A stretch of DNA of 64,000 bases, from contig NC_134460.1 in assembly GCF_047948215.1 (NCBI RefSeq), positions 148,050,049 through 148,114,048 on the forward strand. Reading direction: 5' to 3'. Shown here one piece after another: positions 32,791 through 44,573 of this stretch. The translations under genes were made by a program, and so were the position numbers. The notes beneath the pieces were generated by a model. It did no database searches. It saw only the letters and a program-made list of their open reading frames with translations, and was not told the origin of the DNA. This DNA is from Lycorma delicatula (Eukaryota > Arthropoda > Insecta > Hemiptera > Fulgoridae). The first letter of the stretch is position 1, and every line of letters begins with the position of its first letter.

Positions 32791-34726
32791 CCCCGCTGTC
32801 CCTAGAGAACGTAACGATGTGTAAAAATTACACGCGACCGGTCGATTCATTAAAAACGGAAATCGAAAATACAGAATTCAACCAGTCATTCAAGGGACGA
32901 ATGAATCGATAGATTACCGACTGTGTTATGACAGTTGTAATTGTACTAATGAATTTAGAATGTAAAATCAATGCGCCTGCTGTTTACGTACAATAGGTTA
33001 TTGTTTCAACATATTCGAGCACACAGCGTACACGATTCGACAGATATAATACCATTAAGTTTTCATTTAATATGTGCTTTACATCCATTTTAAATCGATT
33101 TCACAGCACACAATATAGTGTTATATGAAAACAGCGGAGCTCTGTCTTCATCGGCCCCGTCCCCGACCGCTGAGCCGGAATACCGTTTAAAGCAGGGCAG
33201 ACCATCTATTCCACTTCTCTGTCTAAATCGCCGCCGCCAAGAACAGACGCGTAAATAAAATTTTTTCAATAAAAAATTCAACAATTCAAAATAATAAATT
33301 TCGCTATAGATTGCGATTTAATAACAATATTATCGCACGAGTGTATAGGTTTCGGTCGATTTTTATATGCAAATTGTTTTCGTAGGTAATCGGAAAAAGA
33401 TTACAATCGAATTAATAAAATTACTTTCTTAAAACAAATATACGTATAAAGCGACATCGTATTAAAATTCGAAAAACCGGTTTTGAAATCCATTCTCCTT
33501 GAAAATCTGACACATTAATTCCTAAGTTTGACCGGAATCGTTACAACCGGAGCGATGATATTTTTGAAAGAAATCGATATTGAACACATTTACCGCATTA
33601 TATCTAGTAAACTAAAATCTTTAAAATATTAATTATGTATTTTCCGACATTTTTTATAATAATAACAACAAAAATTCGAAGACTATTTGGACTCGAGTGT
33701 TATGTTTACGTAATAAATCCCCTAAATAGTTTCAGTTTATCTATCGGATTTAACATCGATGCTGAAATTTATATTAAAAAAAAACCAGAAGAAAACTTCA
33801 AGAAAAGTATTCCTTTCTTGAACTTTTTTTTTAAATGACTTGAGATTAAGCTCGTGTGAAAAATTCAAAAGCAATTTTAAAATATAATCGATTAAGCGCC
33901 TTATAAACTTACTTTTTCACATGAAAGGTTTTATAAGATTAAGAATAATTTTTCCAATAATAATTATTTCGGCCAGTAATTGTGATTTGATTGTTAAATA
34001 TTAAAAAAAAATACAAAAAAAAGGACAAAGTAATAATTTTATCGTTATATAATAATATATTACACTTAAGAACTCAGTTTTTCTATAATAACAGCAGAAA
34101 TTAAACGAGATGAAAATTTAAATTCTGCAAAATTTAACTGAATAACGGAGTAGGTCAAAGAAATATACTCTCTACAGAGCTGATAGTTTTGACGGATGAC
34201 ATCATTAAGGAATTAATGGGCAAAGTTAGAAGGGTTCACTCGGAAAACTTTGGAATAAAACCCGTAAGTCTAATTTACTTTGTGTTTTTAGATGTTGCGC
34301 TGACAACTAACTCCAGGGAAAAGTTGCAATACATTCATTTTATCCTCTGAATCAGAAAAAACGAAATAGTTATGACATAATTAAACCAACACTATTCGCG
34401 AAAAAATAAAAATTATCATATATTAAAGTATTGTAACAAGACCGGTATAACGGACCTCAGTAAGGGATTCCTGCCAATTAAGAAGAAAGTAGTAGAAAAT
34501 ATAGTAATGGAAGGAATGCAGAAGGGAACTAAAGGGAATTATTTTTATAAAGCTTACAGGTCCGTTTAAAAATCGTTCTTTGTAACACTGACCGACGACC
34601 CACACCTACCACAGATGACGTTCCATGAAAAGAATTAACGGACAGAGTAAAAATTCATGGGAAAATATAAGGACTCGGACGCTGGTTCTCACGTTTCAAC
34701 TTGGGTCTGGTTCTGCTGATTAAGAG
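32791..34726. other. AT-rich unannotated DNA
   Basis: No feature recognised. Small GC-rich patch at 33140-33240. Confidence 0.4.
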
Positions 34727-34791
34727 TATAAATATTCTAGGAAAAACGGGTTGAGTTCAGTTTAGGCGAGGAGTATTCAGCGAGCAGTTAG
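34727..34791 (+). promoter_or_regulatory. Candidate core promoter (TATA + Inr + partial DPE)
   Basis: TATAAATA at 34727-34734 is followed by the arthropod initiator TCAGTT with its A at 34759, 32 bp downstream of the first T of the TATA. AGTTAG occupies 34786-34791, the +28 to +33 position of a DPE, matching RGWYVT in five of six places. The spacings agree with textbook insect promoters and with LTR or LINE internal promoters. It lies about 250 bp upstream of the RT fragment. Motif-based only. Confidence 0.35.
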
Positions 34792-35012
34792 TATGCGAGT
34801 TTTGAAAAGGCGCGTATAGGCGTATTGCTGGTTGTGTCCCGCGCTATTGTAAAACTGCGTTATCTATCAACGTGTGTACTTCCAGTTTGAATGGAGTATC
34901 GATGACTTGCTGGCGAAGTTGGGCAGGATTCTGGACGATCTCCCGGGCACCAGAGTGCGATTTGTAGCGCAACCCCTGGAAGCTCGCGAAGTCATGTTAC
35001 CGGCCAAAGACA

Positions 35013-36066
35013 TTGCACGTGCTGTCCAGTGTTGGATGCGGGTTTGGTAGTCGAGACCACACTTTAACATCCGTGGCGACTTACCAGGCGTTCCTGGATG
35101 CTTTGTTTCCAGATGCTCCGGAGGGTGAAGCACAAGTCAACGTCAAGGCAGAGGAGACACCCTTCCCTGGCGTGCGCACAGATCGGTCCGTAGACCCAGT
35201 GGTTTCTCGAATGGCACTTAGAAAGGCACCAGAGATTGACGAAGTTGACCCGGATATTTTCTATCATCTGCTGCGTGTCATAAGAGAGCCGCTTGGCAGG
35301 CTGTTCTCGGGTTGCCTTAGCTGGGGCTGCTTTCCGGCTTGCTGGAAGGTGGCTTTGGTGAGGGCGCTCTTAAAATCAGGAAAGGATCATAGTGAGATCG
35401 ATAGTTATCGACCCATCAGCCTCTTGCCGGTTATCGGTAAGTTGCTGGAAAGGCTGGTTGTGGAACGGCTACGGGAAAACATAGATATGAACTTCTTTCT
35501 AAATCGAGACCGGTATGCCTTCATGAAAGGTGTTGGCACCGAGGATAAGATCTTAAATGCTCTTCCCGAGATGGAAAACACCGACTGTAAATATGTTTCG
35601 GTAATCTTTATTGACATAGAGGCAGCATTTCCTACCTTGTGTCGGAGTTCAACCCTCTATGAGTTGGAACGCCGCAATGTTCCCGAAGCCCGACAGGCCG
35701 TAGTACGTGACTACTTATCTAACCGCACGGCTCTCTTTAAAGATGCGCACACAGTTGTGGAAAACTCCGTCACCAGAGGAAGCCCGAAGGGTTCCGTTCT
35801 CGCTACCTTGCTGTGGAACCTGGTCATTGACGAATTTCTGGGATTGACATTCCCAGAAGGGGTCACGGCCCACATTTTCGCCGATGACTTTCTCCTATTA
35901 GTTCGTGATAACTCACGACGACAGCTACAAGATCGTGCGCAGCCGGCTTTGATAACCGCAGAGGGCTGGATGAACATGTAAAATTTAACGATTTCTGTGC
36001 CGAAGACGAAGTACATGCTTCTCAAGGGGTGCAGACAAATTATCGTACAGTTGAAACCCCCACATT
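35013..36066 (+). pseudogene. R1-clade-like LINE ORF2 fragment: reverse transcriptase domain
   Basis: The frame is open for 322 codons to a TAA at 35979-35981 and continues in the same frame (NLTISVPKTKYMLLKG) to about 36066. Using codon 1 at 35013, SYRPISLLPVIGK is at 131-143 (RT block 2/3), motif A Asp at 201 in FIDIEAAF, motif B at 256-261 as GSPKGS (the family normally has PQG) and motif C FADD at 289-292. FPEGVTAHIFADD and KTKYMLLKG are typical of R1-clade ORF2. The true start is not here: an endonuclease domain is missing, and upstream a different open frame (34886-35050) ends in a TAG, implying a frameshift or deletion. The preserved catalytic acids and long open frame suggest moderate age. 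Confidence 0.8.
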
Positions 36067-36104
36067 AAGGGAAGGCTAGTAAGGGGGTAAAAAAAACTAC
36101 ATAG

Positions 36105-36132
36105 CGCGAGCGAAGCTGCGACAGGAAGCTAG
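36105..36132 (+). mobile_element. Helitron-like 3' terminus
   Basis: A short GC-rich hairpin (36105-36120; CGC..AGC GAA GCT GCG with one bulged base) is followed 8 nt later by CTAG and then T at 36133. Hairpin plus CTRR before a T is the hallmark of Helitron 3' ends, and the GCGAGCGAAGC wording is common in such repeats. The corresponding 5' TC end was not located. Confidence 0.4.
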
Positions 36133-37972
36133 TTTAATTATAATTTCACATCGCTAAAAAAATGTGTAATTTCCATTTTTTTAAATACAGTATTATATCT
36201 TTACGGTGTAAATAAAACAGAAAATATTGTACTTTTGATATATCTCACGTCAGAAGTCAGGAAAAAAATTTAAAGAAAAATCTTATACGAACTTGTATTT
36301 AAAGCTACAAAGGGTTATCGACCAGAAGCGCTATTACGGGGACTATAATCATTTTCTAATCTTCTTATACGTCAAATTAAATAGAACCAGTCTTTAAATA
36401 CACAGAATTACTTGAAGTGAACTGCAGCTTCTTTAATATTATAATAAAACCTTTTTTTACAATAACTACGGTTTAGAAATATTCTGCAACAGAATTAATT
36501 TCATTTAACTTGATAAATACTATCGCTTATTAATTATAATTATATTAATAATATAAGCTATTACAATAGTTATTATAACACAACTGCGGCACTTAAAACC
36601 ACTTTTTATGAACGCTAAATCGGTTAAAAAATCTGAAGAAATTTCATCGTAAAAAAACGAAATATTTAACCAAATACAGTATAGACAATTTATTAGTAAA
36701 CAGTAACATACATTTAATACTAAATAAAAGCAATATCCGTACGAAAATAAAATTATAATATACTATTTTATACGAATGCGTACGCGTCAATAAAAATCGG
36801 ACAGTTATATGAATCTGCAAGACTTTACTTTCTAATGTTGAAAATATCTACAGTAGGTTAAATTTAGAAGAAAGAAACCAACATAATAATGAGGAAAAGT
36901 AAAAATAAAAAAAATAATGTTAAATTACGATATCGCACTTCTAATTTCCCACGGTGGTTCTACCGTCGTACATAAAGGTCTCTTTAAGGTAAAAAAAATA
37001 TATATACCTTAAAAAGTACTTGTATAATCATATTTATATAAAGTACCTTTGATCATCTAATCAAATGTTTAGATTGCGTAAGCGCGCGTGCGTATACGGA
37101 GAAGACTTTTAGTTTCAGTCTAATTTACTACTTACGATTTACCTAACACTTAAATATCGCAATACACTACGATTTAGATTGTTATAACATAAAAAAAGGA
37201 CCCCGAACAAATCCGAGTTACAAAATTATGCAGACCAAAATAATTTAATACAAAAATTTATACAAGAAAATATCATAACTAAAAACGTATAAATTATTTT
37301 TTCTACGCTTTAAAATTTTAATTCAGAAGTTAAAATAGTATGACATTAATAGTCCCGTCACGTCTTTGCCGATAAATTTGAAGCTCAACAATGCGCTTTA
37401 TAAATAACGGTAAAAAAATTCAGAGCAGTTTTTTTTATATCACACTCAGGTTTACATAAACGTGAAAAATTTTATTACCCAAAATTATGTAAAAAAAAAA
37501 AAAAACTTTTTTGACTACTTTCAGTTTTCTGTTAAAGGTAAGATAAAAATTCTAAAAATTTGTTCTATTCACCGCCTAGTAACTAACCTTTTCTGACCGT
37601 ACTTAACCGGATCGGGTGTTTCTGCACCGATGGTTTTTCCATTTCGATGTTCAAATAACAGTCGATTAGGTCAGATATAATTTATTTAAAAAGCAAAAAA
37701 AATATAACGTCTACAACGATGAACCGTTAGAGAATGCGTTAGCTAACATCATCTTTATTACGACGCACGAGATGCGATATTTGTAAACGAGAATGCAATA
37801 TTTAGAGTCGACGACGGATGAACAGTAACGTTATGAAAACGAATAATCCTATATTTTTCAGAGTGAAGCGCTAAATTTTGCCAGAAGGTAACCCTAACCT
37901 TCTCATAAATATCGGCTAAACTCACCGGAAGCTACATTAACTTAAGGCGTATCGCAAATCGTTTCTCAAAAC
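36133..37972. other. AT-rich unannotated DNA
   Basis: No feature recognised. Confidence 0.4.
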
Positions 37973-38285
37973 TTACATGTGGGTTTTCAGACCGCCATAT
38001 TCGTGAATCTTGTCTGTTAACGCATCCATTAATGTGGATTTATTAGGAGATCTGATGGCAGATTTGTAATTCGTACGACAGTTCGTCTGATACTCGCGGT
38101 CTGCCGGTTGATTTTTCCTCGAGAGTAGATCCAGTTTCTTCAAACCGTCTATACCGACGTCGTATGTTATTTTCATGCGGTGGCTCTTTTCCACACTCAC
38201 GTCGAAATGAACGTTGAATTAAAATTAAGGACATTAATTCAGCCTGCAACAAAACAGACTTTGCTTTTTCTTGAACGGTGAACAC
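37973..38285 (-). pseudogene. DUF4817-type transposase N-terminal fragment
   Basis: From 38285 the minus strand encodes MFTVQEKAKSVLLQ, QRSFRRECGKEPPHENNIRRRYRRFEETGS and GRPRVSDE, which is the DUF4817 helix-turn-helix region found at the N-terminus of many insect mariner-related transposases. After SYELQICHQIS the frame shifts and continues with IRSPNKST, the next family block. The DDE catalytic part is absent, so only the DNA-binding third survives. Confidence 0.75.
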
Positions 38286-40149
38286 AGTAACGAACTAAAC
38301 ACAACTCCGGTCTGGTGGTTTGAACTGCAGTCACACAAACTTTTGGGTTGGAGGCTACAAGGGCTACCGACATAACTTCACAAAATTTTCCTACTGCCTT
38401 GATCTGAATTACAGAAACGCCACCGTTCTTTCAAAAGACTCTGCACGTTTCGGGCAAGCCCATCCCTTATCTCACACCCGAAGGTATTCAGTATCTTACG
38501 AGCACCACTCGGTCCACATGAACGACAACATTTACTTATTAGTTAATCGCGAAGTACTTTCCTCTACAGCAGTTTACGTCACACTTTTATAATTTTAAAT
38601 TCAAACACTACTTTGTCCTCGACGTTATAGCTGTAACTTACAAATTATACGCACATCTTTTAACCTGACTTAAGAAAATGAATATATCGATTTTTTTTAA
38701 ATATTCCGCCGCGACAAAAAGAAATAGATACTCGAATAAGCACATTAACGGAAAAATCGCCGAACGTATGAAAAGTTCTTCGTTCAAAAAAAGCAAAATT
38801 AAGATAGGCTAAAAAATAATAAAAGATTAATTATCAAGCATATAGTAGAATATATTAAACAAAAATGTTTGTCTGTTGCAGCAACAAGCGTAAAGTCAAA
38901 ATCGATTAAACAACAAAAATCGGAAAGGATAATATTTAGAGAAGGAATCGAACTAAAAAAAGGGCTACCAACAATATTTTTATAAATAATTCTGAAGCGA
39001 ATCATCGAACTACAACTCAAATGTAATGTCATAACGCGTGTAATACAGAGAAGATAATACGGAGGAAACTAAGATTACGAATTACAGTATTATATTTTTC
39101 AAAAGAATGTAATAATAAAAGTACAGTAATTTATTTAAATTTTCAACTTCAAGATGATAAAATCGGCCTTTTATTTTTATCATAAGAAAGTAGTATGAGA
39201 ATGAGGGGAGGGTGCAAGAACACGATTGAAAATCGAACTAGGAATTAAGATACTGATCTTACCTAGAAACCGATAATTTTAACATTATAAAAAAATGTGT
39301 TTTACGAATGAATATGATAAAGTAAAATACCACGGCGCCTTAATAAGAAGTAAGATAGGTCTATCGACAAATACGAAATCTTATATAAAAAAAGGCTTAA
39401 AATTGATTAAATAAATTATTATTTAAAATTATTAATTATTATTATTATTTAAATTATTATTTAGTTATTTATTTTCATCGGGGAAACAGAAGGGACAAAC
39501 ACAATTCAATCATCCGACAGCGCAAGCATAAAAAGTTAAGACTGTTCGGATACAACTAGAATAAGAAAACAGAACGACTACCGATTACATCAAACAAAGA
39601 ATGAAAGAGAACAAAATTGAATCGGATGTTATTCGAAAGGGAACTTCGTTATCAGGACTGTCATTTCAAGAAAGAAGCGGAAATAAAACTAAGAAAATAA
39701 AAATATCAGAAGATAAATCTTTGCGTAACGAAACGACCGTTCAACGCAGAGCTACTGGGTAATATGAAATAAAACAAATAAATGAAACAAGGCTAAGAGC
39801 GTCAGTGAGATATACTTGCACAAGCAGGACATAAAAAACCGAAATCGCCTCCCGATTTTTACGAAATTATATATTTTATCGGAACATTCACATAAAAGGC
39901 AGATAAATTATTTTTGTTATGAAAGAAGAAAACCAATGATTTCCGATAAATTATGATATCCTTCCAAGCCAAACGGACTTCATGAATATAACAAATACTA
40001 GCCGGCACCCTATTTGGTTGGGCGAAGAAACGACGAATAGTTTTAATATCTTAACCTTCAAGGGAGCTAGAGCTTCGGTCGATAGCTTAAAACCTTCCCT
40101 GGGATAACAAGAATGTATCCTCCTGCAAATTTGAAAGCAATCGGTCGCG
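38286..40149. other. AT-rich unannotated DNA
   Basis: No coding similarity. A plus-strand open frame of 90 codons at 38320-38592 has no recognised match and lies over the 5' flank of the DUF4817 relic. A loose ATT/AATT repeat region lies at about 39415-39475. Confidence 0.4.
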
Positions 40150-40582
40150 AAAACAGCGCCCCAGGGGCATCCCGTTTGTTACCAGTTGATGTTGATTAGT
40201 CTAGCCGCCCACAAGCTGCTCGCATAACTCACCACTCTAGCCTTACACGCAGTCCCCGCAGAATTTTTTTAAATTTATTTAATATTATTTTATTTAACGT
40301 AAATTTAATTCTATTATTATTGTAATATTATTTATTCGACCGATTCAAATCGTTCAGCACAAACCCTGCTCACACAGCGATAGAGACTTACAGGTCACAG
40401 TTATTAATTCAGTTCATATACTAAGCATATACATAACAATTTTCGAGATGAAATGAATCTAAAAACCTTCTCGGTTATGCTAACAAACGTAGATAAAAAT
40501 TTGGTTGCGATTGTTCGAGCAGTTTTTTATTTATCCCGAACAAACAAAAACTTTCTTCCTCTTTATATAATAGTATAGATTA
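40150..40582 (+). repeat. Dispersed repeat family, copy A
   Basis: This aligns with 57180-57780. Shared blocks include AAACAGCGCCC, CCCGTTTGTTACC, TCACCACTCTAGC, ACGCAGTCCCC, ATTTTATTTAACGTAAATTT, GATTCGAATCGTTCAG-like sequence, TTTATCCCGAACAAACAAAA and the terminal CTTTATATAATAGTATAGAT. No coding sequence is seen, so this is a non-autonomous element of unknown class. Confidence 0.65.
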
Positions 40583-40744
40583 GTTTAAAAGTTCTTTCTT
40601 TTTTTGCACTTCTATAAATGATGGACTAGAATTCAATAACATCATTCGTGAAAATTACGTTTTTTTTAAGAATATTCAAACAATAATGGAAATACGCTAA
40701 ACAATTAACTAGTTACGATAAAAAATGATAACGTATTATTAGAT

Positions 40745-41596
40745 TCGACTTCAACTGATGACACCCGTGTTCAGAAAATCAACGATCTGGTGCGTGCACA
40801 CCGCCGATCGACTGTCACAGATCTTTCAAAAGAGGTACTCGATTGGAATTTTGACTGAAAAAGTGAAAGAGCATAGAGTCGCAGCAAAGTTTGTTTCTCG
40901 TTTGAAGACCGAACAGCACAAAGAACATCGAGTAGACTTTTTCGGCGACTTTTTGAACAAGCCGATGACGGTGAAACATTCATGCAAAGGATCATAACGG
41001 CAGACGAAAGCCGGATTTACATCTACGACATCAAAACAAAAGTTCAACCGTCACAATGGATCGGCAAAGGATCTCCACGCTCCAAGACAGCATGTTAGTC
41101 TCGAACCGATGTCAAAATGATGCTCTTTGTTTTTTCGATTGTAATGTTATTGTGCGTTTTGAATTCTTTCCTTAAGGTGAAACAATGATCCGTGAGTACT
41201 ATCTAGACGTTCTACCACGGTTATGTGAAAAAATCCGCAAAAAGAGACAACTCACGGTTCCTTCAGCACGACAACGCGCCCGAACACTCGGCTTTGTCAG
41301 TTCTTCAGTTTTGTGCCAAAATTCAGATGACCCTTAGCCTCCCTACTCGCCAGACCTGGCTCGTTGCGATTTTTTCTTATTTCCGAAATTAAAATCTGCG
41401 ATGAAAGGACGCCGTTTTGAGGCTACTGATGACAATAAAGTAAATCCGTCACGATATTTAAAGGCCATTTCAAGTGAAGCTATCCAGGACTGCTTCGCGA
41501 AGTGGAAACCGCTGGGAAAAGTGTGTGAATAGAGGAGGGAAGTACTTTGAAGGAGACAAGGGACCAATAAAATTAATAATAAAGTTTAAAAAAATA
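40745..41596 (+). pseudogene. mariner (SETMAR-like) transposase relic, 5'-truncated
   Basis: The relic begins inside the linker (VQKINDLVRAHRRSTVTDLSKEV), so the N-terminal HTH is gone. It goes on with VAAKFVSRLKTEQHKEHR, RIITADESRIYIYDIKTKVQPSQW (first Asp), QHDNAPEHSALSVLQF (second Asp), PPYSPDLARCDFFLFPKLKSAMKGRRFE (third Asp) and a C-terminus with FAKWKPLGKVCE and GKYFEGD. The three catalytic Asp positions are recognisable, but frameshifts near 40985 and 41340 and several stops break it. It belongs to the same family as the relic at 31326-32363, in opposite orientation. Confidence 0.85.
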
Positions 41597-41791
41597 AAGT
41601 TTCACCGTTATCACTAGATTCGCGACCGGCCCTGCCAACAGATTTTTAGACTACTCAGATCAGATTCCCTGACCCGTTCAACATTTTCTACCGACACCGA
41701 CGGTTGTCGGGTGCCCTTTACACAGACATCAAGTCGTTTGTTAAGAATGTTATCGTCACTCGAAGGATTACAATTAAAGGCGTTCTGTACT

Positions 41792-42086
41792 TTTCTTTCT
41801 TTCTTTTTCCTGTTTAGCCTCCGGTAACTACCGTTTTAGGTAATACTTCAGAGGATGATATGTATGAGTGTGAATGAAGTGTAGTCTTGTAAATTCTCAG
41901 TTCGACCATACTTGAGATGTGTGGTTAATTGAAACCCAACCGCCAAAGAACACCGGTATCCACGATCTAGTATTCAAGTCCGTGTAAAAATAGCTGGCTT
42001 TACTAGGACTTGAACGCTGGAACTCTCGACTACCAAATCAGCTGATTTGGGAAGACGCGTTCACCACTAGACCAACCCGGTGGGTT
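41792..42086 (-). mobile_element. Complete tRNA-derived SINE with perfect target-site duplications
   Basis: The minus strand gives a tRNA-like head at 42086 with an A box (TGGTCTAGTGG, near 42063-42073) and a B box (GCGTTCAAGTCCTAG, 42003-42017). A body with TGGATACCGGTG and CATCCTCTGAAG follows, and the 3' end is CCGGAGGCTAAACAGG plus a (GAAA)n tail. The 15-bp sequence AAGGCGTTCTGTACT flanks it exactly on both sides (41777-41791 and 42087-42101). The element is about 295 bp and would be transcribed by RNA polymerase III and mobilised by a LINE with a matching 3' end. Confidence 0.9.
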
Positions 42087-43790
42087 AAGGCGTTCTGTAC
42101 TGGAATTTAAAATCAACACGGTATACATTATAATCCAAGAGATATTATAACAAATAATTAAAATCCCGATATTCTTTTTTGAGCACCCGGTATTTAATGA
42201 TGATACGAGTTTGACAAGCGAATGCGCTTTTACTTATACATTTTATTAATTTGTATAATTTCACGAATAAGTCCGTAATCTAATCTATTTTACTTACTGT
42301 CTTTTAACTTCGTATTTATTAAATTATCTTAAAATTTATTTCATTTTTTTTTGTTAAAAATTTTGTAACCATTTAAAATAAATAATACACTTTTTTAACG
42401 TCTAAAATTATTTTTTTAATGAAAATATATATTTCTACCAAACGCTACTGTAACTAAAATTCGCATTTTAAGCGCTTTTTTATACTCCCATTCGATAAGT
42501 TTGAAACAAATCTTTATTTTTTTGTAAAAATAAAACGGTCTCATCGTCCCAATTCAAGTCGTTTGATATTTACTTTATGAAGATCGGTTCAGCCGTTCGT
42601 GAATTGGACACAAATTAATACCTACTCGAATATTTTAAAAGGACGGATACAAATTCAAAAACCGATTTCACGAAAAAAATATTGAATTTCAACCGCGGTA
42701 AATTTCTGAAAAAGTTAGTTCATACAAAGGTAGAGATTTCAACATTTTTCCGATTTAAAAACCGTTTACAAATATTTAAAATCAAGAATAAACACTGAAA
42801 CGTTAAAAAAATTGTTAAGTTCCACGGAAAAAACCGTACAAAAACAAGATCATTTTCTCAAGAAATACAAACGACTGAAAATTTCAAACTCGATCGGCTT
42901 CTACAGATATTTAACATACGATAAAAATATGAAAAAGAAAACGGGTTAAATAAATGAAATGTAGGATTACGATAAAAGCCTTACAAGATTCAAATCGGAT
43001 AACGAAAATCCTTTTATCTTTAAATGTAAATAATAACAGACTAAAGAATATTTAACGTAAACACGCGCTCAAACGCACACACACCCACACAACACCGACC
43101 TGAGCACCCGCACTTGCAACTGTTAAAACGTTTTCTGCTGCAAGCGATAATTTTAACCGATGAAGATTTATCATAGCAGTTTTTCCGTAATAAAAACATA
43201 AAAATAAAACAAGGTAAAATATACAGGTATAACTTATAAATCGAGCCCAGCTAATCGCTTAATATAATTCAAAATATAAATACCGGATTTCATAATTTAA
43301 AAAAAAGAAAAACATTCGACTCGAACAATAAGAACATATTTTTGTAACGATACAGTAAAAAATGTAAAACATAAATTACTGTAAACATTAGGAATAAAAA
43401 CGAGAAATTAAAATAAATGAGGATAAAAACAAGAACAAGGATAATATCTTATATAAAAAAGAGACGACAAATAATAAAATGGACTGTTATTTTCAGTCCT
43501 ACGACGTCATTAAACAGTAATTCTAAAAAGTATCTGACAAAAGAAGTCCTGCTGCTTCACGATAAAGCACGGTTACATTTATAAAAGACTGTTATGATAC
43601 TTGCAAAAAAGAACAGAATCGAGCGTAATAAAGAATAAAAAAATCTCTTCCGTTCATAATACTTCAGATGTCATGAATTTCTTCAGTATATAATACGAAG
43701 AACAATAAGGTGACAAGGTGTCCGAGATTAATCTTCAAAACATAAAAGAGCGTCATCTTAATGAAATACAGACAATTTTAACAAAACTAA

Positions 43791-43808
43791 TTATATATAT
43801 ATATATAT
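43791..43808. repeat. (AT)n microsatellite
   Basis: Short perfect dinucleotide run. Confidence 0.8.
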
Positions 43809-44537
43809 TTTATTGCGTGTTTACGATTTAAAAATCAAATGCAAACAAACTTACAAATACAAAACTACGCAAAAATTACCGATATAAAAACGATTAAAAT
43901 TTCTAGACGATAAGAAAGTAAAAAGAAAGTACAACACGATGAATAAAAACTATACAACTTAAAACTACTTTAAGATTTACAACTATTGCTATTAACTACA
44001 AAACAAGCGCACTAATGATTTCAATAATAATAAAATACTGAATATTTCCATAGTAAAAAGGTTTTCGTTTTCACAGTTAAAAGTGTTTCACAATTGTCCG
44101 ATGTAATAATACATATATTTCCGCCGCCGTCTAGAAACGAGGCGAATTATTTTCCTAACTTAAAAGGACAAAAAATATTCATAAATTTTCCTAAGAACAT
44201 TAACAATTTTAATTAAAAATTGATAAAGGACTAAACAGCGCTATCATTCCTCGTTCGTTGCAGCGATACTCTGGAGGATTTCACTATTCAAGGAATTTGT
44301 GAAGATAAAACTTTAAAAGTTGTATATTTTGATCGAAAACATTCCTGTAATAAACGTAAACTTTAGATATTATATTACATTTACTTATCTTTTTACAGAA
44401 TTAAAATCGTCTTTGACAAAACTGTAAAATATCACCGGTATAATTTGATTACGATTCAATATTTTTACTATAAAAATAAGAATTTAAAATTAGTAATTTA
44501 AAGCGCTCATTAATATTTGAATACAGAAAAAAGTTAA

Positions 44538-44540
<3 letters not shown>

Positions 44541-44571
<31 letters not shown>
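44541..44571. repeat. (AAT)n microsatellite, about 10 units
   Basis: A normal-sized TAA-type microsatellite on the plus strand with no LINE beside it. It is a useful contrast to the kilobase arrays at the start of the window. Confidence 0.9.

Positions 44572-44573
<2 letters not shown>

Noticed and set aside
34886..35050. Open frame just upstream of the RT fragment as an endonuclease domain
   Set aside because: It ends in TAG, shows none of the endonuclease motifs I know (no DFN or SDH blocks), and may be unrelated flanking sequence.
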